DNA of 64,000 bases from Streptomyces olivaceoviridis (GTDB lineage: Bacteria > Actinomycetota > Actinomycetes > Streptomycetales > Streptomycetaceae), in NCBI RefSeq assembly GCF_014650115.1, contig NZ_BMUI01000004.1, forward strand, positions 62,001-126,000, read 5' to 3'. Positions 1-7,175 of this stretch are shown piece by piece. The stretch's first letter is position 1; every line of letters starts with the position of its first letter. The position numbers and the translations under genes were made by a program. Below the pieces are notes generated by a model. It worked only from the letters and a program-made list of their open reading frames with translations, had not been told where the DNA came from and ran no database searches.

Positions 1-2
1 CC

Positions 3-986
3 CTGCCGGAACTGCTCGGGCTGCTGGAGGAGTTCACCCCGGTCGTGGAGGCGCTGCCGCCGGACGGGGCGCTGGCCGATCTGCGCGGCGCCGAGCGGTA
101 CTTCGGGCGCGGCGCGGTGGAGCTGGCCTCGGTGATCCGGGTGCGGGCCCTCGCGCGGTACGGCGTCGACTGCGCGATCGGCGCCGGGCCGGGCCCGATG
201 CTGGCCCGCGTGGCGCTGCGACACGCCCGGCCGGGTGTGACCTGCGCGGTGCCCGAGGACGCGGTCGCCGGGTTCCTCGCCGACAAGCCCGTCGCCGCGG
301 TGCCCGGCGTCGGCGCGGCGACCGCCCGCACCCTCGACGACTACGGCCTGGACACCCTGGGCCGGGTCGCCGCCGCGCCGCTGTCCACGCTCCAGCGGCT
401 GATCGGCGCCAAGGCGGGCCGCGAGCTGCGGGAGAAGGCGAGCGGCATCGACCGCGGCCGGGTCGTCCCGAACGCCGTCTCGCGGTCGCTGGTGACCGAA
501 CGGGCCTTCGGCATCGACGAGTTGGACCCCGGCCGGCACCGCCGGGCGCTGCTGTCGGCCGCCGAGGAGATCGGCTCCCGGCTGCGTGCGGTGGAGAAGG
601 TCTGCCGCACCCTGACCCTCACCGTGCGCTACGCCGGCCTCCCCCACTCTCGGCCTCGCTCCAGTGGGGGGACCCCCACCTCGACCACCCGCAGCCGCAC
701 CCTGCGGGAGCCGACCGCGCACTCCGCGGACCTGACCAGGGCGGCCTACGGCATGTACGAGGCGCTCGGCCTGCAACGCGCCCGGGTCCGCGCGCTCGCC
801 CTGCGCGCCGAGGGCCTGACCCCCGCCGACCATGCCTCCCACCAGCTCACCTTCGATCCCGTGGACGAGAAGGTCCGCCGTGTCGAGGAGGTCGCGGACC
901 GCGCGCGGGCGAAGTTCGGGCCACGGGCGGTGATGCCGGGGACGCTGGCCCTGGTGCGCGCGCCCGGCCGGCCCACGGCGGCGTGA
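3..986 (+). CDS. Y-family DNA polymerase (DinB/Pol IV-like), 5' end outside window
   Basis: Translesion DNA polymerase of the Y family; 327 residues are visible and the N-terminal catalytic part lies upstream of the window. The fragment starts in the palm/fingers, continues through a helix-hairpin-helix thumb segment (PGVGAATARTL, about residues 100-110 of the fragment), and ends in the little-finger domain (TAHSADLTRAAY, QLTFDP). The frame is open from base 3 to the TGA at 984-986. Oddity: visible residues 213-226 (LPHSRPRSSGGTPT) are encoded by a 42-bp Streptomyces-type repeat at 639-680. It splits the conserved LTVRYA...TTRSRTL strand of the little finger. Family relatives, as I recall them, have only a few residues there. 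The reading frame is preserved, so the protein is probably made, but its DNA-grip domain carries a foreign loop. Confidence 0.9.
   Translation: MPELLGLLEEFTPVVEALPPDGALADLRGAERYFGRGAVELASVIRVRALARYGVDCAIGAGPGPMLARVALRHARPGVTCAVPEDAVAGFLADKPVAAVPGVGAATARTLDDYGLDTLGRVAAAPLSTLQRLIGAKAGRELREKASGIDRGRVVPNAVSRSLVTERAFGIDELDPGRHRRALLSAAEEIGSRLRAVEKVCRTLTLTVRYAGLPHSRPRSSGGTPTSTTRSRTLREPTAHSADLTRAAYGMYEALGLQRARVRALALRAEGLTPADHASHQLTFDPVDEKVRRVEEVADRARAKFGPRAVMPGTLALVRAPGRPTAA
639..680. repeat. 42-bp Streptomyces palindromic repeat inside polymerase gene
   Basis: The element begins CTCCCCCACT and ends GGGGGGACCCCCACC. Its outer arms (CCCCCACT and AGTGGGGG) form a hairpin, and a second short palindrome (GGGGGACCCCC) follows. 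It is exactly 14 codons long and begins on a codon boundary, so it adds 14 residues without a frameshift. A same-length relative lies in hmgA at 22539-22580. Elements of this look are common between Streptomyces genes. Confidence 0.8.
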
Positions 987-1010
987 GGCACCGGTTGTCA
1001 CCGGAAGTTT

Positions 1011-1054
1011 TTACCGACGCGTAACTTCACACTCGCCCTACTCGCCCGTAACTT
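1011..1054. promoter_or_regulatory. repeated CGTAACTT motifs upstream of lipase
   Basis: CGTAACTT occurs at 1020-1027 and again at 1047-1054, 27 bp apart. The first copy is the right arm of an imperfect inverted repeat (GAAGTT at 1004-1009 with AACTTC at 1023-1028; TTAC at 1011-1014 with GTAA at 1021-1024). The spacing and symmetry suggest binding sites for an activator or repressor of the secreted lipase. No regulator gene is adjacent. Confidence 0.4.
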
Positions 1055-1073
1055 GACGAGTGAACAGCATCCC

Positions 1074-1087
1074 GTGATCCGGATCAC
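1074..1087. promoter_or_regulatory. 14-bp perfect palindrome upstream of lipase
   Basis: GTGATCCGGATCAC is a perfect palindrome centred about 52 bp before the lipase ATG. The position fits an operator overlapping the promoter or the early leader. The cognate regulator is unknown. Confidence 0.4.
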
Positions 1088-1132
1088 AGGGTCAGGCCGT
1101 GCACCTCCCGTGAGCCGCAAGGAGATCACCCG

Positions 1133-1993
1133 ATGCTGCCCTGGAAACGAACGCTCAGACCCCTCGCCGCACTGCTCCTCACCGCCGCCGTCGCCGTCGT
1201 GCCGGCCGCGAGTGCCAGGGCCTCCGACGCTCCCGGTTCCGGCTGGAACGACTACACCTGCAAGCCCTCCGCCGCCCACCCCCGCCCCGTCGTCCTCGTC
1301 CACGGCACCCTGGGCAACTCGGTCGACAACTGGCTCGGCCTCGCCCCCTATCTGAAGACCCGCGGATACTGCGTCTACTCCCTCGACTACGGCCAACTGC
1401 CCGGCGTCCCCCTCTTCCACGGCCTCGGCCCCATCGACAGGTCGGCCGGACAACTGGCCGTCTTCGTCGACAAGGTGCTCGCCGCCACCGGAGCCGCACG
1501 GGCCGACCTGGTCGGCCACTCCCAGGGCGGCATGATGCCCCGCTACTACCTGAAGTTCCTCGGCGGAGCCGCCAAGGTGAACGCCCTCGTCGGCATCGCC
1601 CCCGACAACCACGGCACCGACCTGGACGGCCTCACCCGCCTGCTGCCGTACTTCCCCGGCACCGAGGACCTGCTCAAGGCCACCACCCCCGGCCTCGCCG
1701 ACCAGATCACCGGCTCCGCCTTTCTCACCGAGCTCAACGCGGGCGGCGACACCGTCCCCGGGGTGCGCTACACGGTCATCGCCAGCCGGTACGACGAGGT
1801 GGTCACCCCCTGGCGCACCCAGTACCTGAGCGGTTCCGGCGTCCGCAACGTCCTGCTCCAGGACCTGTGCCCGCTCGACCTCTCCGAGCACCTCGCGATC
1901 GGCCTGTTCGACCGGATCGCCTTCCACGAGGTGGCCAACGCGCTCGACCCGGCCCACGCCACCGCCACCACCTGCGCGTCCGCCGGGAGCTGA
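1133..1993 (+). CDS. secreted lipase/esterase, alpha/beta hydrolase (class-2 lipase type)
   Basis: A 286-residue exported ester hydrolase. The N-terminus has a basic stretch (KR), a hydrophobic core to about residue 25 and an AxA-type signal peptidase site (ASARA-SD) near residue 30. VLVHGTLGN (54-62) is the oxyanion-loop segment. The nucleophile elbow is GHSQG (128-132, Ser130), and the likely triad partners are Asp221 (SRYDEVV) and His253 (SEHLAIG). This matches the lipase class-2/EstA-like family of actinobacteria, which cleaves short to medium acyl esters outside the cell. A strong ribosome site AAGGAGAT at 1119-1126 fixes the ATG at 1133. The gene stands alone with its own promoter region and is followed by a hairpin terminator. 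The true substrate cannot be read from the sequence. Confidence 0.92.
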   Translation: MLPWKRTLRPLAALLLTAAVAVVPAASARASDAPGSGWNDYTCKPSAAHPRPVVLVHGTLGNSVDNWLGLAPYLKTRGYCVYSLDYGQLPGVPLFHGLGPIDRSAGQLAVFVDKVLAATGAARADLVGHSQGGMMPRYYLKFLGGAAKVNALVGIAPDNHGTDLDGLTRLLPYFPGTEDLLKATTPGLADQITGSAFLTELNAGGDTVPGVRYTVIASRYDEVVTPWRTQYLSGSGVRNVLLQDLCPLDLSEHLAIGLFDRIAFHEVANALDPAHATATTCASAGS

Positions 1994-2000
1994 CATGCCG

Positions 2001-2039
2001 CCGGGGCCTGTCCGGCCTGAGCCGCCGGCCAGGCCCCGG
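2001..2039 (+). terminator. hairpin terminator after lipase
   Basis: A perfect 10-bp stem (CCGGGGCCTG at 2001-2010 with CAGGCCCCGG at 2030-2039) lies 7 bp after the lipase stop. There is no U-tract, as is common for Streptomyces terminators. Nothing else convincing is seen between it and the small gene at 2284. Confidence 0.65.
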
Positions 2040-2283
2040 AACCCTCACCGGAGGCGACCGCCCCCGCCGCGCGCCGCCGTGCCGACAGCGACAGCGACAG
2101 CGCGGGGTACGGGCACGCGGGGCGGGCCTGGAACCCGTGGGGTGATCCGACGCTAATCCCGGGGGAGCGGACGGAGGAGATCCTTATGGTCCGCTTAAGG
2201 AAGCGCTCAGACTGCGCTCAGGTGGATGGCGCGCCGTCATGATCGACGTGATGGGGGAGCGGCTGCGCCGAGATGTCGCCGTG

Positions 2284-2418
2284 TCAGCCGTCGGGCCACC
2301 AGGTGCGGGCGATGTCCTTGCGCACCTCGGGGCGTCCCGCCGGACGCTCCTCCGTCTCGTCGCGGATCCGGCGGCTGTCCGTCCTCTTCAGGGGCTTCTG
2401 CACGGTCGTACGGCGCAT
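2284..2418 (-). CDS. small conserved basic protein, 44 aa
   Basis: A 44-residue protein that starts MRRTTVQKPLKR and ends KDIARTWWPDG. An excellent ribosome site AAGGAGG (2424-2430 on the plus strand, as CCTCCTT) sits 5 bp before the ATG at 2418, which supports real translation. It is rich in Arg, Lys and Glu with a tryptophan-rich C-terminal tail and no membrane segment or cysteines. I have the impression that short proteins with this KDIARTWWPDG-like ending recur in Streptomyces, but I know no function. The overlapping plus-strand frames (2226-3506, 2239-2466) look like shadows. Confidence 0.65.
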   Translation of the reverse strand: MRRTTVQKPLKRTDSRRIRDETEERPAGRPEVRKDIARTWWPDG

Positions 2419-2500
2419 GGCTGCCTCCTTCAGCGCCCACCGAGTTCCGCGTTGTCACGGAGGTAGACGCTTTCGGCGAGAGTTCCTCACCGGTGCCGGT

Positions 2501-2547
2501 TTGTCAGTGGCGGCTGTCACGTCCGCACTGTCAGTGGCGTGTGTCAC
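2501..2547 (+). promoter_or_regulatory. duplicated TTGTCAGTG element upstream of methyltransferase
   Basis: Two 20-bp near-copies, TTGTCAGTGGCGGCTGTCAC at 2501-2520 and CTGTCAGTGGCGTGTGTCAC at 2528-2547, match at 17 of 20 positions and are 27 bp apart. The second ends 9 bp before the ATG at 2557. TTGTCAGTG is identical to the upstream element of the RecA-independent DNA-damage (PafBC, 'RecA-NDp') promoters of actinobacteria. The usual TAnnnT -10 box at the right distance is not evident, so assignment to that regulon is only suggestive. Confidence 0.45.
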
Positions 2548-2556
2548 TCTCTGGGC

Positions 2557-3177
2557 ATGACGAGCGAGAACACGCACACGGTTGCGGCTGCCCCGGAAGC
2601 GGACTGGGATGCGCAGGCCGCCGCCTTCGACGACGAACCGGACCACGGCCTGCGCGACCCCGAAGTGCGCGCGGCCTGGGCGGACCGGCTCCGGACCTGG
2701 CTCCCCGGGCACCCCGCGGACGTCCTCGACCTCGGCTGCGGCACCGGCAGCCTGTCACTCCTCGCCGTCGAGCAGGGGCACCGCGTCACGGGTGTCGACC
2801 GGTCCCCGGCGATGGCCGAGCGGGCCCGGGCCAAGCTTGCCGGGCGCCCCGCGACGATCCTGTGCGGGGACGCCGTGGCCCCGCCGGTGGGGGAGCGGCG
2901 CTTCGACGTGGTCCTCGTCCGGCATGTGCTGTGGGCGCTGCCGGACCCGGCCGGGGTACTGCGGCACTGGCGGGAGCTGCTGCGCCCCGGAGGCCGGTTC
3001 GTGCTGGTCGAGGGCGTGTGGGGGACTCTCGGCCCGGTCGGCATACCGGCCGCCCGGCTCACCGCTCTGCTGGAGCCGCTGAGCCGGGACGTGCGCGTGG
3101 AGCGACTGTCCGACGACTCCCTGCTGTGGGGCAAGGACGTGGACGACGAGCGGTACGCGGTGGTGGCCACCGTGTGA
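2557..3177 (+). CDS. class I SAM-dependent methyltransferase
   Basis: A 206-residue cytosolic methyltransferase of the Methyltransf_11/25 type. Motif I is VLDLGCGTG (56-64), followed by the acidic residue of motif II (TGVDRSP, Asp81). A later motif reads DVVLVRHVLWALPDP, and there is a LRPGG motif near residue 150. The substrate is unknown; the size and lack of extra domains suit a small-molecule methyltransferase. I chose the ATG at 2557 over the GTG at 2539 because the latter lies inside the duplicated promoter repeat. No ribosome site precedes 2557, so translation may be leaderless. The gene is monocistronic and convergent with the DUF402 gene. Confidence 0.88.
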   Translation: MTSENTHTVAAAPEADWDAQAAAFDDEPDHGLRDPEVRAAWADRLRTWLPGHPADVLDLGCGTGSLSLLAVEQGHRVTGVDRSPAMAERARAKLAGRPATILCGDAVAPPVGERRFDVVLVRHVLWALPDPAGVLRHWRELLRPGGRFVLVEGVWGTLGPVGIPAARLTALLEPLSRDVRVERLSDDSLLWGKDVDDERYAVVATV

Positions 3178-3199
3178 CACCGCGGTGCCGGGGCGCCGG

Positions 3200-3700
3200 T
3201 CAGGCCAGCAACTCCGCGAACCCGTCGGGGCGGATCGCCAGCGCCTCCAGCGCGTCGAGGGCGGCCACCGCGGCGGACGCGGCCTCCGGGTCCGTCTCCG
3301 TGAGGCCGCTCTCGGCGAACTCGTCCTCGTCCAGACGCCGTACGTCCCGCCCGTCCGCGGAGCGCCACAGGTCCAGGTCGAGATCCTCCACGACCAGCTG
3401 CGCGCCGGAGCTGACCGCGGGACGCGTGATGTCGCAGTACCAGCCCTTGACCGAGCCGTCCGCCGCGCGGACCTCCTTCACCGAGTACCACCGGTCGCGC
3501 CAGTAGTACTCGGTGAAAACGTCACCGGGCTCGAACCGCACGAACCCGAAGTCCCGGACCCCCGAGCCCGCCCAGGGCGCGCGCACGGCGATCCGGTCGC
3601 CGTCGTCCCCGAGCAGTTCCGCCGGGTAACGGATCTTCGTACGGCCCGCCTTGACCAGGACGACCTCCAGCCGGGCCGGCTCAGCCGAGTTCGCGGACAT
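3200..3700 (-). CDS. DUF402 (FomD-like barrel) protein
   Basis: A 166-residue protein of the DUF402/FomD-like family, whose characterised members hydrolyse nucleoside tri- or diphosphates or nucleotide-activated intermediates with a divalent metal. The signature EYYWRDRWYSVKEV (about 64-77), KGWYCDITRP (about 84-93) and the acidic LVVEDLDLDLW (about 102-112) followed by LDEDEF are all present. Its ATG at 3700 lies inside the end of the upstream acetyltransferase gene (stop at 3681), a 20-bp overlap that implies translational coupling. The biological substrate cannot be deduced. Confidence 0.85.
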   Translation of the reverse strand: MSANSAEPARLEVVLVKAGRTKIRYPAELLGDDGDRIAVRAPWAGSGVRDFGFVRFEPGDVFTEYYWRDRWYSVKEVRAADGSVKGWYCDITRPAVSSGAQLVVEDLDLDLWRSADGRDVRRLDEDEFAESGLTETDPEAASAAVAALDALEALAIRPDGFAELLA

Positions 3701-4610
3701 AGCGCACCTCCGTCGCGCAGACCTCGTACCCGAGCCACTTGTTGATCGCGATCATGGGAGCGTTGCCGGTGTCGTTGCCCGTGAAGGCATCGGTGACACC
3801 GGCGGCGCGGGCCCGGTGCAGAGAGTGGATCTTGGCGAGCTTGGCCAGGCCACGGCCGCGGTGGGCGCGGGCGGTGCCGGTCATCGCCGTGGAGTAGCGG
3901 CCGTCACCGTCGGTGTAGGCCACGGTGAAGGCGACCGGACGGCCGTCGACACAGGCCGCCGTGGTCAGCTCCCGGTCCAGCAGCGGGTGGTGCCAGGTCT
4001 GCGCGAGCCAGGCGTCGTAGTCCGTGAACTCGTAGTCCACGTCGCTCGGTTCGTCGAGCACGGTCTCCGCGTCCAGCTCGAACAGCGGCCGGGGGTCGTC
4101 CGCGAAGTCGGCGGCCGTGCGCAGTTCGACGCCGGGCGGGACCACCGGGAGCGGCGGCAGCGTGCCGTCCGCCAGGCCCAGGCGGAGGAAGTGCGCGGAG
4201 CGGCCCCGCCGGTAGCCGCGCCGCTCGGCGAAGGCCTGGTTGGCCGGCTCGTCCAGGGCCCAGGCGAACAGCTTGGTCGCGCCCACCTCCGCCAGGTACT
4301 CCTCGGCGGCCCGGACCAGCAGCCGGCCGGCACCGCGGCGGGTCCGGTCGGGGCGGACGTAGACGTTGAGGGCGCCCTGGCCCGGGTCGGGGCTCTCGGG
4401 GATCAGATGCACCTGTGCCGTGCCGATGATCTCGCCGTCCTCCTCCGCGACGAGCGGCCGGAAGCGGGCGTCCGGGTGCGTACGGGCCACCGTGTGCCGG
4501 ACCGATTCCGGCGTGAACAGGATGTACGGCAGAGCAAGGCGGCGGACACGGGCGAAGCCCTCGGTGTCCGCGGGGACGTCGGGGCGCAGAGGACGCACGA
4601 GGACTGTCAT
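3681..4610 (-). CDS. tandem GNAT N-acetyltransferase
   Basis: A 309-residue protein with two GNAT folds. The first half carries the acetyl-CoA loop RTRRGAGRLLVRAAEEYL, preceded by NVYVRPD. The second half has the equivalent AHRGRGLAKLAKIHSLH and the typical C-terminal pattern NAPMIAINKWLGYEV. Paired GNAT domains of this kind resemble mycothiol-synthase-type or streptothricin-type acetyltransferases, but the key pairing here is generic. The start at 4610 (MTVLVRPLRPD) is chosen because the domain begins there; the frame is open upstream without domain content. It is first in a two-gene unit with the DUF402 gene and divergent from the GntR regulator at 4682, which may control it. Confidence 0.85.
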   Translation of the reverse strand: MTVLVRPLRPDVPADTEGFARVRRLALPYILFTPESVRHTVARTHPDARFRPLVAEEDGEIIGTAQVHLIPESPDPGQGALNVYVRPDRTRRGAGRLLVRAAEEYLAEVGATKLFAWALDEPANQAFAERRGYRRGRSAHFLRLGLADGTLPPLPVVPPGVELRTAADFADDPRPLFELDAETVLDEPSDVDYEFTDYDAWLAQTWHHPLLDRELTTAACVDGRPVAFTVAYTDGDGRYSTAMTGTARAHRGRGLAKLAKIHSLHRARAAGVTDAFTGNDTGNAPMIAINKWLGYEVCATEVRYVRELG

Positions 4611-4681
4611 GAGCAGGCACCGTACGGGCCGGGAGGGCCGGGTGCCTCTCATTTTCCGGCGGGTGCGGGACAATCGGCCGT

Positions 4682-5053
4682 GTGAGCCTGAAGATCCGCA
4701 TCGATGACAGCGCGCCCCCGTACGAGCAGGTGCGGGCGCAGATCTCCGAGCAGGCGCGGTCCGGCGCGCTCCCGGTGGGGTACCGGCTGCCGACCGTGCG
4801 GGGGCTGGCCGAGTCCCTGGGGCTCGCGGTGAACACGGTGGCGAAGGCGTACCGGGCGCTGGAGGGCGACGGGGTGATCGAGACGCGGGGGCGCAACGGC
4901 ACGTTCGTGGCCGCCGCCGGCTCGGCCGCGGCGCGGGAGGCATCCCTGGCCGCCCAGGCGTACGTCGAGCGCGTGCGGCGGCTCGGGCTCGCCGAGGACG
5001 AGGCGCTGGGTGCCGTGCGGGACGCTCTGCGGGCGGCCTACGGGGAGGGCTGA
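4682..5053 (+). CDS. GntR-family regulator, short YtrA type
   Basis: A 123-residue transcription factor. The winged helix occupies about residues 10-77 (PPYEQVRAQISEQA, then LPTVRGLAESLGLAVNTVAKAYRAL, then ETRGRNGTFV). It is followed by a short helical dimerisation tail rather than a large effector domain, which is the YtrA-subfamily layout. Such proteins usually repress an adjacent ABC transporter, but none is here. The divergent acetyltransferase 71 bp away is the natural candidate target. Start GTG at 4682. Confidence 0.9.
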   Translation: MSLKIRIDDSAPPYEQVRAQISEQARSGALPVGYRLPTVRGLAESLGLAVNTVAKAYRALEGDGVIETRGRNGTFVAAAGSAAAREASLAAQAYVERVRRLGLAEDEALGAVRDALRAAYGEG

Positions 5054-5076
5054 GGCGGATCCGGCACCACCCGCCG

Positions 5077-5847
5077 TCAGTTCGGTTCCGCCGGCTCTGG
5101 TGTTCTCGTCACCGTCCGGCCCGCCCGCCGCGCCGCCCGGGCGAACGTCACCGCGTCCTGGACCGCCGCGCCCCCGGGGTCGTTGTTGAAGTACGCGTAC
5201 ACGTCCTCCGCGTCGGACCAGGTCGTCGCGACCCGGTCCACCCAGGTGTCCAGGGAGCGGCGGCCGTAGCGCGGCCAGGGCCGGGCGCGGCCCTGGTGGA
5301 AGCGGACGTAGCCCCAGTCGGCGGTGCGCCACAGCGGGGTGACCGGGCGGGCCAGGACGTCCGCCCAGCACAGGGCCGCGCCACGGGACGCCAGCACCTC
5401 GCGCACCTCGCCCGTCCACCAGGAGTCGTGGCGGGGTTCCACCGCGACCCTCCTGCCGGCCGGGAAGCAGGCCAGGCAGGCGTCCAGCAGCGGCGGGTCG
5501 GCGCGCAGGGTGGGCGGGAGCTGGAGGAGGACCGGGCCCAGGCGGTCGCCGAGGCCCGCCGCGTGGGTCATCAGGCGGTGCACCGGCTCCTCGGGGTCCC
5601 GGAGCCGCTTGATGTGGGTGAGGTACCGGCTGGCCTTGACCGTGACCACGAAGTCCGGTGGGACGCGTCCGCGCCAGGCGGCGAAGGTGTCGTACGACGG
5701 CAGCCGGTAGAACGCGTTGTTGATCTCCACGGTCGCGAACAGCCGGGTGTACTCCTCCAGCCACAGCCGCGTCGGCACCCCGGCCGGGTAGACGTGGTCC
5801 CGCCAGTCCTTGTACTGCCACCCCGACGTGCCGACGAACAGGGTCAT
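5077..5847 (-). CDS. DUF72 (YecE-like) TIM-barrel protein
   Basis: A 256-residue DUF72-family protein of unknown biochemical role. The family pattern is clear: VGTSGWQYKDWRDHVYP at the N-terminus, VEINNAFYRLPS (about 40-51), FVVTVKASRYLTHIKRL (about 66-82), GPVLLQLPPT (about 104-113), VAVEPRHDSWW (about 134-144) and VYAYFNNDPGG near the end. It is cytoplasmic with no signal or membrane segment. It is convergent with the GntR gene and lies just downstream of the AAA ATPase gene on the same strand (16-bp gap), so the two may be co-transcribed. Confidence 0.9.
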   Translation of the reverse strand: MTLFVGTSGWQYKDWRDHVYPAGVPTRLWLEEYTRLFATVEINNAFYRLPSYDTFAAWRGRVPPDFVVTVKASRYLTHIKRLRDPEEPVHRLMTHAAGLGDRLGPVLLQLPPTLRADPPLLDACLACFPAGRRVAVEPRHDSWWTGEVREVLASRGAALCWADVLARPVTPLWRTADWGYVRFHQGRARPWPRYGRRSLDTWVDRVATTWSDAEDVYAYFNNDPGGAAVQDAVTFARAARRAGRTVTRTPEPAEPN

Positions 5848-5862
5848 ACCCTCATGAAAGCA

Positions 5863-6957
5863 CTACAGGTACAGGCCCGCGTCCGTGCCCTCCCGGGCCC
5901 CCGGCACCGAGGTCGGCGCGGTGCCCCGGCGCAGCGCGTACAACTCGGCGAGGGTCGCGCCGTCCCGGCCGACGCCCTCCTCGGTGCCGAGCCACTTCAC
6001 CGCCTCCGGGCGGGTCAGCGGACCGACCTCGATGCGGGCCAGGCAGCGGCCGGGGCGGACCACGGCCGGGTGCAGCCGCTCCAGGTCCTCGTTGGTGGTG
6101 ACGCCCACCAGGACGTTGCGGCCCTGGCCGAGCAGACCGTCGGTGAGGTTCAGCAGCCGGGACAGGGCCTGGCCGGCCGTGTGCCGGGCCTCTCCCCGGA
6201 TCAGTTCGTCGCAGTCCTCCAGCAGCAGCAGACGCCAACGGCCCTTGCCCGCCCCGTCGTCCTCCCCGATGGCGATGTCCATCAGATAGCCGACGTCGGA
6301 GAAGAGCCGCTCCGGGTCCAGGACGCAGTCGACCTGGCACCAGTCGCGCCAGGAACGGGCGAGGGTGCGCAGGGCTGAGGTCTTGCCGGTGCCCGGCGGA
6401 CCGTGGAGCAGCAGCAGCCGGCCCGCGATGTCCTGCGGGGTCGTCTTCATCAGGTGGTCCATCGCGTCCGCCACCGGCGCCGTGTAGTTGGGCCGGACCT
6501 CGTCCCAGGTCCCCGCGGAGATCTGCCGGGTGGTGCGGTGCGGGCCGCGCCTGGGGGAGACGTACCAGAACCCCATCGTCACGTTCTCCGGCTGCGGTTC
6601 CGGCTCGTCGGCCGCGCCGTCCGTGGCCTGGTCGAGGATCCGCTTGGCCAGTTCGGCGCTGGTCGCGGTGACCGTGACGTCCGCGCCGCGGTTCCAGCGG
6701 GAGACCAGCAGGGTCCAGCCGTCCCCTTCGGCGAGGGTCGCGCTGCGGTCGTCGTCACGGGCCATCCGCAGCACGCGGGCGCCCTCCGGCAGCAGGGCCG
6801 CGCCCGAGCGCACCCGGTCGATGTTCGCGGCGTGCGAGTACGGCTGCTCGCCCGTCGCGAAGCGGCCGAGGAACAGCGCGTCGACGACGTCGGACGGCGA
6901 GTCGGAGTCGTCGACGTGGAGCCGGATCGGCAGAGCGTCGTGTGGGTTGGCAGACAT
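5863..6957 (-). CDS. AAA-family ATPase with N-terminal actinobacterial domain
   Basis: A 364-residue protein. Residues 1-125 form an N-terminal domain without a known motif, and 155-345 form an AAA module. Walker A is GPPGTGKT (186-193), Walker B is LLLLEDCDE (243-251), the sensor-1 region is VGVTTNED (284-291) and the arginine-finger/second-region motif is AVVRPGRCL (298-306). This organisation is widespread in Streptomyces and annotated only as an AAA ATPase (DUF5925-type). An ATP-driven remodelling role is likely, but the client is unknown. The ATG at 6957 is preferred; an in-frame GTG at 6975 would add six residues. Confidence 0.87.
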   Translation of the reverse strand: MSANPHDALPIRLHVDDSDSPSDVVDALFLGRFATGEQPYSHAANIDRVRSGAALLPEGARVLRMARDDDRSATLAEGDGWTLLVSRWNRGADVTVTATSAELAKRILDQATDGAADEPEPQPENVTMGFWYVSPRRGPHRTTRQISAGTWDEVRPNYTAPVADAMDHLMKTTPQDIAGRLLLLHGPPGTGKTSALRTLARSWRDWCQVDCVLDPERLFSDVGYLMDIAIGEDDGAGKGRWRLLLLEDCDELIRGEARHTAGQALSRLLNLTDGLLGQGRNVLVGVTTNEDLERLHPAVVRPGRCLARIEVGPLTRPEAVKWLGTEEGVGRDGATLAELYALRRGTAPTSVPGAREGTDAGLYL

Positions 6958-7011
6958 GCCGCCATGATCCGTCACGGATGCACTCGGCGCACGGCATTTC
7001 CGTCCCTTGGC

Positions 7012-7028
7012 GTTGACGAGGCGTCAAC
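7012..7028. promoter_or_regulatory. inverted repeat GTTGACG-N3-CGTCAAC between divergent genes
   Basis: Two perfect 7-bp arms separated by AGG lie between the AAA ATPase start (6957) and the secreted SGNH gene (7176). A weak housekeeping-like promoter follows at 7106-7134 (TGGACA, 17 bp, TAGCTG). The position would let one regulator act on either gene. Confidence 0.4.
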
Positions 7029-7175
7029 CGACGGGGCCCGCACGGGCAAGAGACGAGCGGTGAACGTCTTGGGCCGATCCTGTCGAGATGACAAAATTTT
7101 TGGCATGGACACTTCCTGTCAACACGCGTAGCTGCTACCACAGTTGTGGCAGACATGCTGCTAAAGGGAGGTTCC

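Noticed and set aside
601..700. Frameshift or pseudogene in the polymerase
   Set aside because: The 42-bp insertion is a multiple of three and the downstream little-finger motifs continue in the same frame to the stop.
2186..2242. 18-codon frame starting ATGGTCCGC after GGAGGAG
   Set aside because: A plausible ribosome site exists, but it is very short, has no recognisable leader-peptide features and no coupled gene follows on the plus strand.
2226..3506. Long plus-strand frame overlapping the methyltransferase
   Set aside because: An Arg/Pro/Gly-rich shadow typical of high-GC DNA; the methyltransferase frame contains clear motifs.
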